From the NCBI GenBank assembly GCA_965221445.1, contig CBDCSF010000013.1, forward strand, positions 1,984,001 to 2,048,000: 64,000 nt of DNA. The letters run 5' to 3'. A program made the translations under genes and the position numbers. The stretch comes from MPNP01 sp965221445. Its GTDB lineage: Bacteria; Pseudomonadota; Alphaproteobacteria; Rhodobacterales; Rhodobacteraceae. Shown here in pieces: positions 43,021-51,746 of this stretch; the stretch's first letter is position 1, and each line of letters begins with the position of its first letter. Below the pieces are notes generated by a model, which had not been told where the DNA came from, made no database searches, and saw only the letters and a program-made list of their open reading frames with translations.

Positions 43021-44559
43021 TTAATGTGCTTTTTTCCAGCAAAGAATCTTTTTTGTTTTTGCTTCAGTTCTGATTCTACAAAATGCTTCACCAATTTGTA
43101 GACTAGTAAGGGGAGAATTATTACCAAATATCCGCTTTGTTGGACCTGGTTTGGCTTGAGTACTAAAGGCTAAAGTTAAACCCATGTTGTCAAGGTAGCT
43201 GTCTTGAGTATATTCAAAATCATCGGGAGATTGTGATACTAACATAACTGATTCGCCTTTGGAACGACTCATTCTTACAAGGTTAGCTAGAGATGGAAGT
43301 CGGGTTGACAGTATTACATGAGCTTCATCTAGCATTGTTAAATGACGTAAACATCTTACACCATTTTCATCTGTTGGTGAATCTGGTTGAGAGTTAATCC
43401 ATCTATCCAAAGCATCCAGAGTTAGATTTATAATTAGCCGTCTCATTTCGGCAGATCCTTCTTGAGGTAATTGAATCAACCAACTTCTTGAAAAGAATTC
43501 AACAGGAGAATATTCGGGGTTGAAAAGAGAAAATTGGGTTAGTTCATTAAGAGTCGAAGTTAATTCATCTGGCTTACGTCCACGTTCTTCATACTCCAAT
43601 TCAAGCGCCTTAGCAATATCGCTTAGAGTTACTGAAACACCGTCATTACGATTTCTTAGCACTGAAGTAATTGCTTCACGCAAAGCTTCTGATTGAACTC
43701 CACTAGGTTTACTAGATTTTACTGCAATGATTGAATCTCTAATGCGTGCAGAAGTCGTTTTTATTAATGTATCATCATCAGAAAAAACATGAAGTACATC
43801 CAAAGGGACTGCATTATGTGGTGGTGAAATTAAGGTAGCTCCAAAGGTTCGAGTGAACGGATCAATCAAGTCTTTCTTGAAATCAAATGCAAGGAATGGA
43901 AGTTCATTACTTTGTTCACGTATTGATTGTAGCATATTTAATGCAGTCCTAGTTTTACCAGATCCTACCCCACCCATTATTGCCATGTGTGGACTACCAC
44001 CCGCACCATTTACAGAAAATTTGATTTCTTTATTTGTATGGGTATCAAGCGAAATCTCTCCAATTGGAATTCTTACTTCTCCTTTAACAAAATTTAAGTT
44101 ACCTGAATCTAAATCATGGTGTTTCCCTTCATCACCTGTAAAGCTGGCAAGTTCGGTTAATCGTGATACAAATTTCTCCATTTGCTTATCACTGTCTTCC
44201 CAATCCTTCTTTAATAGGAAGGCTCCTCTGTGCCAATGAAGGGAAACTAAATTTTGCAACTCTCTCTTGGATATTTCAGTTAATTTTGAATGTTCTACAA
44301 TTAGAGCCAACCATCCTGAAGCCTGCGAATCCTCACCAAGTAGCTGAAGTCCCCTTAGGGGAGTAGCCATGTCCTCGAATTCTGCTTGAAGTAATTCTTT
44401 GGGCTGTTCAGTTAGTGACAACGATCTTCCAATCGCTAAACGAGCAGCAACATATCGATGTTTCCAACCTAATTGCTTTGTGAGATATTCACAAAATTGA
44501 TCAGCTTTTTTAGTGGTTTTAAACGTAGTAGTAACAAGGTCTGATAGTTCAATAACCAT
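43021..44559 (-). CDS. DndE domain fused to a HerA/FtsK-like ATPase
   Basis: A 512-residue two-part protein. The N-terminal part (about 8-120) resembles DndE (DUF1832): it opens with TTFKTTKKADQFCEYL, then KHRYVAARLAIGRSLSL, and ends near HWHRGAFLL, matching the small DNA-binding Dnd subunit of about 110-120 residues. The rest (about 165-510) is a P-loop ATPase with Walker A GGVGSGKT (196-203), Walker B TMLDEAH (408-414) and a HerA-like SRSKGESVMLVSQSP. In most Dnd operons DndE is free-standing. The ATPase could move along DNA or replace the missing DndH-type helicase. It starts one base after the dndD stop, so it is coupled. Confidence 0.75.
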   Translation of the reverse strand: MVIELSDLVTTTFKTTKKADQFCEYLTKQLGWKHRYVAARLAIGRSLSLTEQPKELLQAEFEDMATPLRGLQLLGEDSQASGWLALIVEHSKLTEISKRELQNLVSLHWHRGAFLLKKDWEDSDKQMEKFVSRLTELASFTGDEGKHHDLDSGNLNFVKGEVRIPIGEISLDTHTNKEIKFSVNGAGGSPHMAIMGGVGSGKTRTALNMLQSIREQSNELPFLAFDFKKDLIDPFTRTFGATLISPPHNAVPLDVLHVFSDDDTLIKTTSARIRDSIIAVKSSKPSGVQSEALREAITSVLRNRNDGVSVTLSDIAKALELEYEERGRKPDELTSTLNELTQFSLFNPEYSPVEFFSRSWLIQLPQEGSAEMRRLIINLTLDALDRWINSQPDSPTDENGVRCLRHLTMLDEAHVILSTRLPSLANLVRMSRSKGESVMLVSQSPDDFEYTQDSYLDNMGLTLAFSTQAKPGPTKRIFGNNSPLTSLQIGEAFCRIRTEAKTKKILCWKKAH

Positions 44560-44560
44560 T

Positions 44561-46636
44561 TTAAATATCCTTTAAATCAAGGTTTTGAACATGTGTTACA
44601 GTTATACCATTATCAGTTGCAATTTTTAATTCAAATCCAACTAACAAACGGTCTCTTATGGCATCTACTTTATCACCAATTACTTCTTCATCTGTTGATA
44701 ATAGAATTACTTGCCCTGTTCTATCAGTAAAAGTCTTTAAAACACCTATTCTTTGTTCACGGCTTAACCGTGCCAAAGGGGTATCAACTACAAAAGGAAA
44801 AGTTCGGCCGCTGACATTTGTAATTGCTGTAATAAGAGCTTGGGTAAACACCTGACTAGCACCGGCAGACTTATCAATTACATGCAAATCCTCTCCATTC
44901 ACAGTAAGCATTTTAACTTTACATTCTGGGGTAATCTCAATTTTGTCAACTCGGTCTGAATGATGGGCCATTGCTTTCCAAACTCTTGTCATTTCTTGAG
45001 CAACTCCTCCCACTTCCCTTGGTAGAGCTTCTTGGAGTAACTCATGGATTAGGGCAGAGTATTTATCTGCGAAATTGGCACGTCTAAGTGCAGGAAGGCT
45101 TGTTCCCTTTCTTTCCATATATCGGCCAAATTCTGCTCGTTTTTTACCAAGTTCTGCATTTAATCCTTCCAAGCTAATATTGGCCTCATTTCTCTCAGTT
45201 CTTAATTTACCTAATTGTTCAGATAGTTCTTTCAATTTTTGTGTAAATTTCTCTATTTCAGGTATTGATGTTTGAAGTTCTTGCCATTCTCTTTTTGAGC
45301 TTTCAGCGTTTTCTATTGCTAAATGAAAACATTCTACCTTTTCTTTGACTTCTCCTTCGCTGTGATTCGCTATTGATTGTAAAAATTCTATAGTACGTTG
45401 TCGGCTTGTACCTTGAAGGTATGGATGTTTGAAATTTTCAGCACACCCATTGGGGGCCGGATACCATAGGGCTTCCCAAGCTTTCTCACCAGCTTTGATT
45501 ATTTTTTGAAGTTGATATTTATCAAGTGGTGGTTCAAGAGTAGAAATACGACGCATAAATTCCTTACTAAATCTATTAAAATTTGAAGCACCTTCGCTTT
45601 TTCCTGCTTCCCATTTCTCAAGTATCTTTTCTTGTTCCAACCTATTTATTGTTTGACCCCTTAGCACATGACCAGCTAAAGCCAAAGCGACATCTTTTTG
45701 GATAAGTGCCGTTAATGATTCAAATGAACGTCTTGCCTCTTCCCGATATCGGTTTTCATTTTGTATTAATCTTTCTAATGATGCCTGGGTTCCTTCCCCA
45801 AGGCTTCCAATATTTTTGGTTAATTCATCACTTTCTTCTTCTAGTTTGGGTATTGCCATTGAAGCTTCGTCATGAATTTTTTCTTTTTTTCTTTTTTCTT
45901 CTAAAATCCTGCTAATGTCTTTTTCTACCTGTTCTACAATCTTATCAGAGGGCACCGCAGCAGATGAGCGCTGATTTTGAGCGTATGAAGCAAGAGAATC
46001 CTTAAGGCTCTTCAAAATAGGAAAACCTAATAATCCTTCTATTCCTTTTTGAACCTGGGCACTCATTTCTCGATTTGCATATCTCTGCACTTGTTCTCCA
46101 TCAAAAAGGAAAAACTCCGCCAAACTCGGGTGAAGAAAATTTTGTGCAATCCAATCGCTATACCATTGGTCTCGATTTGTAATTCCTAATGGTGGTGATA
46201 CAGGTTCCCTTTCTATCCCTTGAAATATTGTGAGATTGTCATCACTAGGTTTGTGCTGGCCATTCTTACGAAAATGCCAAATCCTTGATAGTTCTATAGG
46301 ATATCCGTTATCATCTTCAACTTCAATTGTTACAGAACATTTTGCTGGACCCGTATCAATTGCCCTGTAATGAAGAGTGTTAGTGAGGAACTGGCTATAG
46401 CTCGTATTGATTACTTCATCAGCATTTCCATGCGAGGAAGCTTTGGCCCGAGGTACAAGAACAAGACCTTCTCGACCGAATATTCCAAGGGCTATGGCTT
46501 CAAAGAAAGAGGTTTTACCGTATTCATTCGGTGCCTTTATCAGTATAACATTTCTTTCCCTATATGGTGTCGGAAAGTTAAAACGAGCGTGTTTATATGA
46601 ACGCCAATTGATCAGCTCAACCGAACGGAGATGCAT
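44561..46636 (-). CDS. dndD: DNA sulfur modification protein DndD (SMC-like ATPase)
   Basis: A 691-residue SMC/Rad50-like ATPase of the DNA phosphorothioation complex. Walker A is IKAPNEYGKTSFFEAI (residues 34-49), long coiled coil runs through the middle, and Walker B is FVVDTPLARLS (D618). HLRSVELINWRSYKHARFNFP is the usual N-terminus and FLFDGEQVQRYA and NGCAENFKHPYLQG also match DndD-like proteins. DndD supplies ATP-driven nicking or conformational change while DndC brings sulfur. It lies two bases after the small ORF at 46639-46842 and one base before the DndE fusion. Confidence 0.92.
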   Translation of the reverse strand: MHLRSVELINWRSYKHARFNFPTPYRERNVILIKAPNEYGKTSFFEAIALGIFGREGLVLVPRAKASSHGNADEVINTSYSQFLTNTLHYRAIDTGPAKCSVTIEVEDDNGYPIELSRIWHFRKNGQHKPSDDNLTIFQGIEREPVSPPLGITNRDQWYSDWIAQNFLHPSLAEFFLFDGEQVQRYANREMSAQVQKGIEGLLGFPILKSLKDSLASYAQNQRSSAAVPSDKIVEQVEKDISRILEEKRKKEKIHDEASMAIPKLEEESDELTKNIGSLGEGTQASLERLIQNENRYREEARRSFESLTALIQKDVALALAGHVLRGQTINRLEQEKILEKWEAGKSEGASNFNRFSKEFMRRISTLEPPLDKYQLQKIIKAGEKAWEALWYPAPNGCAENFKHPYLQGTSRQRTIEFLQSIANHSEGEVKEKVECFHLAIENAESSKREWQELQTSIPEIEKFTQKLKELSEQLGKLRTERNEANISLEGLNAELGKKRAEFGRYMERKGTSLPALRRANFADKYSALIHELLQEALPREVGGVAQEMTRVWKAMAHHSDRVDKIEITPECKVKMLTVNGEDLHVIDKSAGASQVFTQALITAITNVSGRTFPFVVDTPLARLSREQRIGVLKTFTDRTGQVILLSTDEEVIGDKVDAIRDRLLVGFELKIATDNGITVTHVQNLDLKDI

Positions 46637-46638
46637 AA

Positions 46639-46842
46639 TTATTCAATCTCCGTTTCAATCCCATTAAATATCTCATTGAAGGATTCTGTAATTCCCCTTT
46701 TTTTGAGTTTGCCTTGCTGTTCTATTTCAACAGCAATCAGTTGCTTTAGAACGCTTGAATCTAGTTTCGCTGACTCACACATGGATTTGATTAGTTTCTT
46801 TCCTTCTTCACTTTGAAAAAGTACAACTTTACCGTTAGGCAT
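46639..46842 (-). CDS. Small Dnd-associated protein, 67 aa
   Basis: A 67-residue, charged protein starting MPNGKVVLFQSEEGKKLIK. Its start overlaps dndC by eight bases and its stop lies two bases before dndD, so it is a real cistron. A family of small proteins annotated as associated with DNA modification systems occurs in this position in other dnd operons; I match it by position and size only. The role is unknown. It could be an adaptor between DndC and DndD or fill part of the job of free DndE. Confidence 0.75.
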   Translation of the reverse strand: MPNGKVVLFQSEEGKKLIKSMCESAKLDSSVLKQLIAVEIEQQGKLKKRGITESFNEIFNGIETEIE

Positions 46843-48076
46843 GGCTCATCTCTGCTCCCAATGATCGTTGAACTTTTAAATTTCGTTCAGCACTGACAAT
46901 AACATCTTCGACCCATAGTTCACGAATTCTATCAATTTCAGTTTGTTTAATTAAATCCATTTTTGATTGTGTTTGAAGTTCCAATAGCCGATCTAGAATT
47001 TCATGCCTAGTGGATATGTTAAATGGTCCCGGTACAAATATTCCTTTATTTGTAATTGTAACACGTCCATTCCTACGCCTAGCAAGGCGACGTTCTGGCT
47101 CGTTTCGAATTTCGATTAGCCAGTCTCTAAAATTTAATAAAGGTAAAAATTGTTCGAATCCGGAGTCAACAAACCCAATAAGACTCTTATCTTTTTCAAC
47201 AACTGTACATGTCCAACACCCAAAACGTGGTGATGTTGTTCCACATGAAGGAGCATCCTGTAAAGATGTTACAACTGGACATTCCCCTCCCCCAGCTTCT
47301 CTATATAGCTGAATTAATCGTTGATGGCTTCCTCCCCATGGTGGTTTATTCAATGCAAGAAATTCCCAGACATCTTCAGTTTCAAGTTCAAGAATGGGAC
47401 GAAATACATAGCATCCAGGAAGGCTATTGTGCGGGTTCAAGCGAGAACCATTGTCATACTTTGCCGCACTGGTAGCTCGAGCACGGCTTTCATTTCTTCT
47501 AACCCCTAGTAGAAGTATTACTTCACCAGAAATTTTGGCTTGCTCACGGATATAGTTACTAGTTGGTCTTATCTTCATTCGATCTGTACACCAGCGAAAA
47601 TTTCGATTAGGAGTAGGATAACCGCGTCCAATAAGATTAACCCAAAAGGTCTGATCAATTTCTGGCGAAGTTATATATACTACGATTGGCAGATCAAACG
47701 CCAAAGCCGCTTTCTTAATCTCATTTAGTACACTCTTGACATGTGCCATTACAAGTGGGCTTTCGACAAGTGTATCATTAGCCACCACATGAATAGGTCT
47801 TATTCTCTCACTACGTGGTAAAGAAACAAGATGTTCTACTACAAGGTGTAGCACTAACGTACTATCCTTGCCACCCGAATATCCTATAATCCAAGGTTTT
47901 TCGTGAGGTTCTGCATATTCATCACTTACTTCATGTCTGATATTATTTAACTTGTTTTCTGAGTCAGGTATATTAGAATCAATGTATGATTGTTTCTGGA
48001 CCTCATGGGACCTAGGTAACGTATTATCTAGTGAGATATCGTATAAATTATTTGGGAACTCACCTTCAATTGGCAT
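46835..48076 (-). CDS. dndC: DNA phosphorothioation sulfurtransferase DndC
   Basis: PAPS-reductase-like ATP pyrophosphatase of 413 residues, the sulfur-transfer subunit that replaces a non-bridging phosphate oxygen. The PP-loop is YSGGKDST (66-73). Cysteines follow the DndC pattern: C163 in RWCTDRMK, C266 in GGGECPVV, C278 and the CWTC pair (C287, C290), likely ligands of an Fe-S cluster. LLGVRRNESRAR and CYVFRPILELETEDVWEFL also match the family. It is the first gene of the operon and has about 490 bases of promoter region. The cysteine desulfurase DndA is not encoded nearby; a housekeeping IscS-type enzyme probably provides sulfur. Confidence 0.95.
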   Translation of the reverse strand: MPIEGEFPNNLYDISLDNTLPRSHEVQKQSYIDSNIPDSENKLNNIRHEVSDEYAEPHEKPWIIGYSGGKDSTLVLHLVVEHLVSLPRSERIRPIHVVANDTLVESPLVMAHVKSVLNEIKKAALAFDLPIVVYITSPEIDQTFWVNLIGRGYPTPNRNFRWCTDRMKIRPTSNYIREQAKISGEVILLLGVRRNESRARATSAAKYDNGSRLNPHNSLPGCYVFRPILELETEDVWEFLALNKPPWGGSHQRLIQLYREAGGGECPVVTSLQDAPSCGTTSPRFGCWTCTVVEKDKSLIGFVDSGFEQFLPLLNFRDWLIEIRNEPERRLARRRNGRVTITNKGIFVPGPFNISTRHEILDRLLELQTQSKMDLIKQTEIDRIRELWVEDVIVSAERNLKVQRSLGAEMSHA

Positions 48077-48566
48077 AATATTTCACATTATAACTACATC
48101 GATAAACAACGAAAGCATCCCATTATTAATTTCATGTAAAAATGTTTCAGGTAAATGTACAAAGTTTTCTACCTTTCGTGGGATTATATACACGTATCCA
48201 AGGTTCTGCAATACTCACTCCTCTTGACCCAAGTAAACAGCAACATTTGATATTCGTATTTTTCAAAAATTCAAGCAAACTAAATTATCCATTATCCCTG
48301 CAGTGTTATCGCTTTTGAGATAGCCCTGATACCTGGTATATATTGATAGATAGAAATCGCTAATCGGAATCCTCGAATTTTTGACATGCTGATGAAAGAG
48401 AATCGTGTGGAATTAGATTCTAGTTCAGTTATGCAGAAATTACGGATAACTGCTCTGAATGGGAATTGTTATATCTTCCGTTAAATTCGGCAATTACAAC
48501 ACAAAACCATCTTTCGGGAAAACCGTAATAAGTTTCCCAATCTCTAATGAACTCGTTTTTGTAGGT
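48077..48566. other. 490-base non-coding region upstream of the Dnd operon
   Basis: It lies between the dndC start and the ispA stop (both minus strand). I see no convincing gene: the frames at 47952-48227 and 48459-48644 lack family resemblance. It should contain the dnd promoter and perhaps DndB-responsive sites. No obvious inverted repeat stood out. Other genomes often have dxs after ispA here; no part of it is seen. Confidence 0.5.
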
Positions 48567-49439
48567 TTATCTGGTTCTGGTTATTGCAAACTTGGCAGCC
48601 TTGATCAGCATAATTGCTTTATCGCCATAGGGCTCAAGATGTGAAATAGCTTCTTCAACTTGTTCCTTGGCCTTGTTTCTAGCGCCCTCTACTCCAAGAA
48701 GCGAAACAAAAGTATGTTTTCCCTGCGATGAATCCTTGGCAAGAGTTTTCCCGACGTCCTCAACGTTTCCGGTAATATCCAAGAGATCATCGGCAATTTG
48801 AAAGGCAAGTCCCAGCGAGGCAGCATATCCCAGAAGGTTGGTTGGATCCGAACGTCCCAAAATAGCACCGGCTTCACAGGAGAAACCTATGAGTTTCCCA
48901 GTCTTGTTTTGTTGGAGGATCGTTATTTCGTCAATAGTGGTGAGTGGTTTGGACTCTGCTTCCATATCCAGAATCTGGCCATAGACCATACCAGAAACTC
49001 CAGAAGCGCGCGCTAGTGAGAATACCAATTCAGCTCTTGTATTAGGGTCTGGGATTTTTTTCCGATCAGCTAAAATTTCGAATGCTAGTGTTTGCAGTGC
49101 ATCGCCAACCAAAACAGCTGTCATCTCATTCCATTTGGTGTGAATAGTTGGTTTGCCACGTCTAATCGGATCATCATCCATACAAGGAAGATCGTCATGA
49201 ACAAGGGAGTAGGTATGCAGGCATTCTATGGCCGCAGCCACAAATTCAGGAATTTTGCCTTGTACACCAAATAATTTAGCACTTTCAACAACCAGAAACC
49301 CACGGAATTTTTTTCCTCCCTCCAAGGAATGTTCAATCGGAGGGACAAGTGAATTCTGTGGTAACTCCGAACAAATTTCCTCAAGGGTCAAACCTATTCT
49401 ATTCCCAACTTCTGCCAAATAGTCGGGGAAACTTGACAT
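48567..49439 (-). CDS. ispA: Farnesyl/geranyl diphosphate synthase
   Basis: Short-chain prenyl transferase of 290 residues. The first aspartate-rich motif is HDDLPCMDDDP, and the second is FQIADDLLDITG; GKKFRGFLV and NKTGKLIGF also match. It condenses IPP with DMAPP or GPP to give farnesyl diphosphate for quinones, undecaprenyl and hopanoids. ATG 49439 is the only sensible start. It follows the XseB-like gene by 19 bases in the HDAC-xseB-ispA series common in alphaproteobacteria, where dxs usually comes next; here the Dnd island does. Confidence 0.94.
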   Translation of the reverse strand: MSSFPDYLAEVGNRIGLTLEEICSELPQNSLVPPIEHSLEGGKKFRGFLVVESAKLFGVQGKIPEFVAAAIECLHTYSLVHDDLPCMDDDPIRRGKPTIHTKWNEMTAVLVGDALQTLAFEILADRKKIPDPNTRAELVFSLARASGVSGMVYGQILDMEAESKPLTTIDEITILQQNKTGKLIGFSCEAGAILGRSDPTNLLGYAASLGLAFQIADDLLDITGNVEDVGKTLAKDSSQGKHTFVSLLGVEGARNKAKEQVEEAISHLEPYGDKAIMLIKAAKFAITRTR

Positions 49440-49458
49440 ATCCCTTCAGAAGCCTCTG

Positions 49459-49746
49459 TTAGTCCCTAGCAAGGTCCAGGTCGCGAAGACCGATTGGTTC
49501 ACCTGATTTATCCAAAGTAATGACCTGGGGTGGAGTGGTATCGGGAACCAAGTAGGACTTGCAATAATCAGCGAGGTGTTTGGAATATCTTAATAACTGG
49601 GTTGCTTCCTCTACAGAAATTTCCGGATTACCCAAAATTCGTGAGATTTCCTTTAATCTGTCCTGGGCCTGTTGATAACCCATCTCAAGAATACCAAGTA
49701 TTAACTGGTTATACTTGGCTTCCAAAGTATCTCTTTCTTGAGGCAT
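49459..49746 (-). CDS. Divergent XseB-like small protein
   Basis: A protein of about 95 residues (MPQERDTLEAKY...) that aligns without gaps to XseB over about 43 residues: YQQAQDRLKEISRILG against FEEALAKLEFVVELLE, then S-EEA--L in both, and a final C-x-x-x-L. By my hand count about 10 of 43 positions are identical, all at positions conserved in XseB. It is therefore a paralogue or a fast-evolving copy of the exonuclease VII small subunit. ATG 49746 lacks a clear ribosome site; the frame is open to 49818, but that would overlap xseB in another frame. It lies between xseB and ispA. Whether it binds XseA is unknown. Stop at 49459. Confidence 0.65.
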   Translation of the reverse strand: MPQERDTLEAKYNQLILGILEMGYQQAQDRLKEISRILGNPEISVEEATQLLRYSKHLADYCKSYLVPDTTPPQVITLDKSGEPIGLRDLDLARD

Positions 49747-49774
49747 CAGTATACAATAATTACAAAATAAACTT

Positions 49775-50026
49775 TCATCCGGAATCAGTTGTACCAGGAT
49801 CTTCCAGGGAAATCTCATCTACCCGTTCCTGAGCCTTTTTCAAGGTGCCATCGCAATGCTTTCGCAGTTTGGTACCAAGAACATAGAGATCAATCGCCTC
49901 ATCCAAGGAAACACTCCCCTTTTCGAGTAATTCAACAACAAACTCCAATTTTGCCAGGGCTTCCTCGAAACTCATGGCATAAATTTCAGCCTTGTTTATT
50001 TTAAGCAAATCTTCTGTATTTTCCAT
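49775..50026 (-). CDS. xseB: Exodeoxyribonuclease VII small subunit
   Basis: An 83-residue helical protein that, with XseA, degrades single-stranded DNA. The family core is MSFEEALAKLEFVVELLEKG, seen in outline, then SLDEAIDLYVLGTKLRKHC. It is normal length with a slightly long N-terminus (MENTEDLLKINKAEIYA); ATG 49974 (MSFEE) could be an alternative start. The start overlaps the stop of the HDAC-like gene by one base. xseA is not in the window. A divergent copy follows it. Confidence 0.93.
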   Translation of the reverse strand: MENTEDLLKINKAEIYAMSFEEALAKLEFVVELLEKGSVSLDEAIDLYVLGTKLRKHCDGTLKKAQERVDEISLEDPGTTDSG

Positions 50027-50955
50027 TAATCTTGTTCCATTAAAGCTGTTAAATGGGCTTTCACAGATGTAGTGAGGCCAAGTATACTGTATCCTCCTTC
50101 CAGGGAAGAAACCAGTCTATCCTCGCAGTGAGAACGAGCTAAATCTTTCATGAGTTGGGTTGCCCAGTAAAAATCCTCTTCATCTAATCTGAGAGACGCC
50201 AGCGGATCATCATAATGGGCATCAAACCCTGCAGAAATAAATATCAATTCCGGTTCGAATTTATCCATTTGATCAACAATGGCGTTTATCGCTTCACGAA
50301 ATTCCATGCTTCCTGTACTGGTTCCAAGTGGTTTGTTGATTATTTGATCAAAAGAACCCTTTTCGGTTTCGTATCCCGAACCAGGATACAAAGGCATTTC
50401 ATGTGTTGAGGCAAACAATACTCGTTTTTCATCCCAAAGAATATCACTCGTACCGTTACCATGATGAACATCAAAGTCCAAAATTGCTACTCGTTCCAAA
50501 CCATGCTTTTGAATGGCATGCAAGGCCCCGATGGCTACGGTACCAAAAAGACAAAATCCCATACCCCGTTTTTTTTCAGCATGATGACCTGGTGGACGAA
50601 CAGCACAAAAAGCATTTTTGGCACTCCCCTCAAAAACCATATCAGTTGCCTTGACTATTGCGCCAACAGCCCTTCTGGCAGCATTCCAGGAACCCTTGCT
50701 CATGCTTGTATCAGCATCAAGGTAGGCAAAACCATGGGTAGGCTCCATTTTGTGGATTTGGTCTACATAACTCTGTGGGTGTGCTAGCGTAAGACGGTCT
50801 AGTTCACATAAAGGGGCTTCTAATCGTTTAATTCCTGTGAACTCAGGCTGACTGAAGACATCTTCAAGCCGCTCCAGGCGTTCAACTCTTTCGGGATGTC
50901 CCCTCGGTGTTACGTGCTTGGTACAATCGGTATGAGAAAAAAGGATAGTGGTCAT
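50026..50955 (-). CDS. Histone-deacetylase-family (acetoin utilisation/AcuC-like) amidohydrolase
   Basis: A 309-residue zinc amidohydrolase of the bacterial HDAC family. The general base region is RPPGHHAEK (two His) and the metal site is ILDFDVHHGNGT with a later aspartate in ISAGFDAHYDDPL; SLEGGY is close to the C-terminus. Bacterial members deacetylate acetylpolyamines or acyl-proteins, with unknown substrate here. In alphaproteobacteria the gene commonly precedes xseB, as here, but no functional link is established. No signal peptide. Confidence 0.9.
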   Translation of the reverse strand: MTTILFSHTDCTKHVTPRGHPERVERLERLEDVFSQPEFTGIKRLEAPLCELDRLTLAHPQSYVDQIHKMEPTHGFAYLDADTSMSKGSWNAARRAVGAIVKATDMVFEGSAKNAFCAVRPPGHHAEKKRGMGFCLFGTVAIGALHAIQKHGLERVAILDFDVHHGNGTSDILWDEKRVLFASTHEMPLYPGSGYETEKGSFDQIINKPLGTSTGSMEFREAINAIVDQMDKFEPELIFISAGFDAHYDDPLASLRLDEEDFYWATQLMKDLARSHCEDRLVSSLEGGYSILGLTTSVKAHLTALMEQD

Positions 50956-51023
50956 GTGTGTAGATAACTTTCAAATAAAAATTTTGAACTTGCAAGTAAT
51001 TACTGGAGTTTGATCATCCAAAT

Positions 51024-51746
51024 TCAGGTGGCAATTTCAACTTGGTCAGGCACCAAAACGTATCCCTTCCCTCGAACGGTTTTCAGGAAACGGGGGTTTT
51101 GGGGATCATCAAGAAGTTTCCTTCTTAATCTGGATATCCTCAAATCTACAGTACGGTCGATAATATGTTCGCCCTTGGCTGAGGCCTGACGGCAAATAAC
51201 CTCTCTGGAAGTGGTTCGATTTGATCTTGAAGCCAGAATGGTTAGGATGCTTTTCTCGGCATCACTCAAAAGAATGCCCTCGCCATCAAAGGTCAATTCT
51301 CCCCGAAATAGATCATACTCAAAGCGACCAAAGGAAACTTTCCTGATTTTTTCATATGGGGTTCTTCGGATAACGGCCTTGATTCTAAGAATGACCTCCT
51401 GGGGGTCGAATGGTTTCATAACATAATCGTCTGCACCTGCCTCCAGACCGGTAATCCGATTTTCAACCTCGGATTTGGCTGATAAAATAATGACTGGTGT
51501 CTCGGTTGTTTCCTTAATGTATCTGGTTAGTGAAACACCATCCTCACCGGGAAGCATTACATCCACGAGAGAAAGATCAAATCGAAAGGTACCCAATAGT
51601 TCTCTGGCCTGCTGAGCATTACTCGCCAATGAGCAGTTGAACCCGTTCTTATTCAGAAATAGTTTTAAGAGTTCACTAATTTTATTATCGTCCTCGACAA
51701 AAAGAATATGGGGAGACCTTGAGTCTTTGAAAAGGGTACTATCCAT
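51024..51746 (-). CDS. petR: OmpR-family response regulator, PetR-like
   Basis: A 240-residue DNA-binding response regulator. The receiver has acidic patch VEDDN, phospho-acceptor D58 in LSLVDVMLPGEDG and conserved K in MKPFDPQE; the C-terminal winged-helix has RTVDLRISRLRRKL and TVRGKGYVLV. With the MarR-type gene overlapping its start by eight bases and ilvE divergent upstream, the arrangement is that of petP-petR in alphaproteobacteria (named for cytochrome bc1 control in Rhodobacter). The pet genes themselves are not in this window, so the symbol is by analogy. No partner kinase is adjacent. Confidence 0.8.
   Translation of the reverse strand: MDSTLFKDSRSPHILFVEDDNKISELLKLFLNKNGFNCSLASNAQQARELLGTFRFDLSLVDVMLPGEDGVSLTRYIKETTETPVIILSAKSEVENRITGLEAGADDYVMKPFDPQEVILRIKAVIRRTPYEKIRKVSFGRFEYDLFRGELTFDGEGILLSDAEKSILTILASRSNRTTSREVICRQASAKGEHIIDRTVDLRISRLRRKLLDDPQNPRFLKTVRGKGYVLVPDQVEIAT

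Noticed and set aside
48459..48644. Small forward frame over the ispA 3' end
   Set aside because: Antisense shadow without family resemblance.
49747..49818. N-terminal extension of the XseB-like frame to 49818
   Set aside because: It overlaps xseB in another frame and resembles nothing in the family; ATG 49746 starts the similarity.
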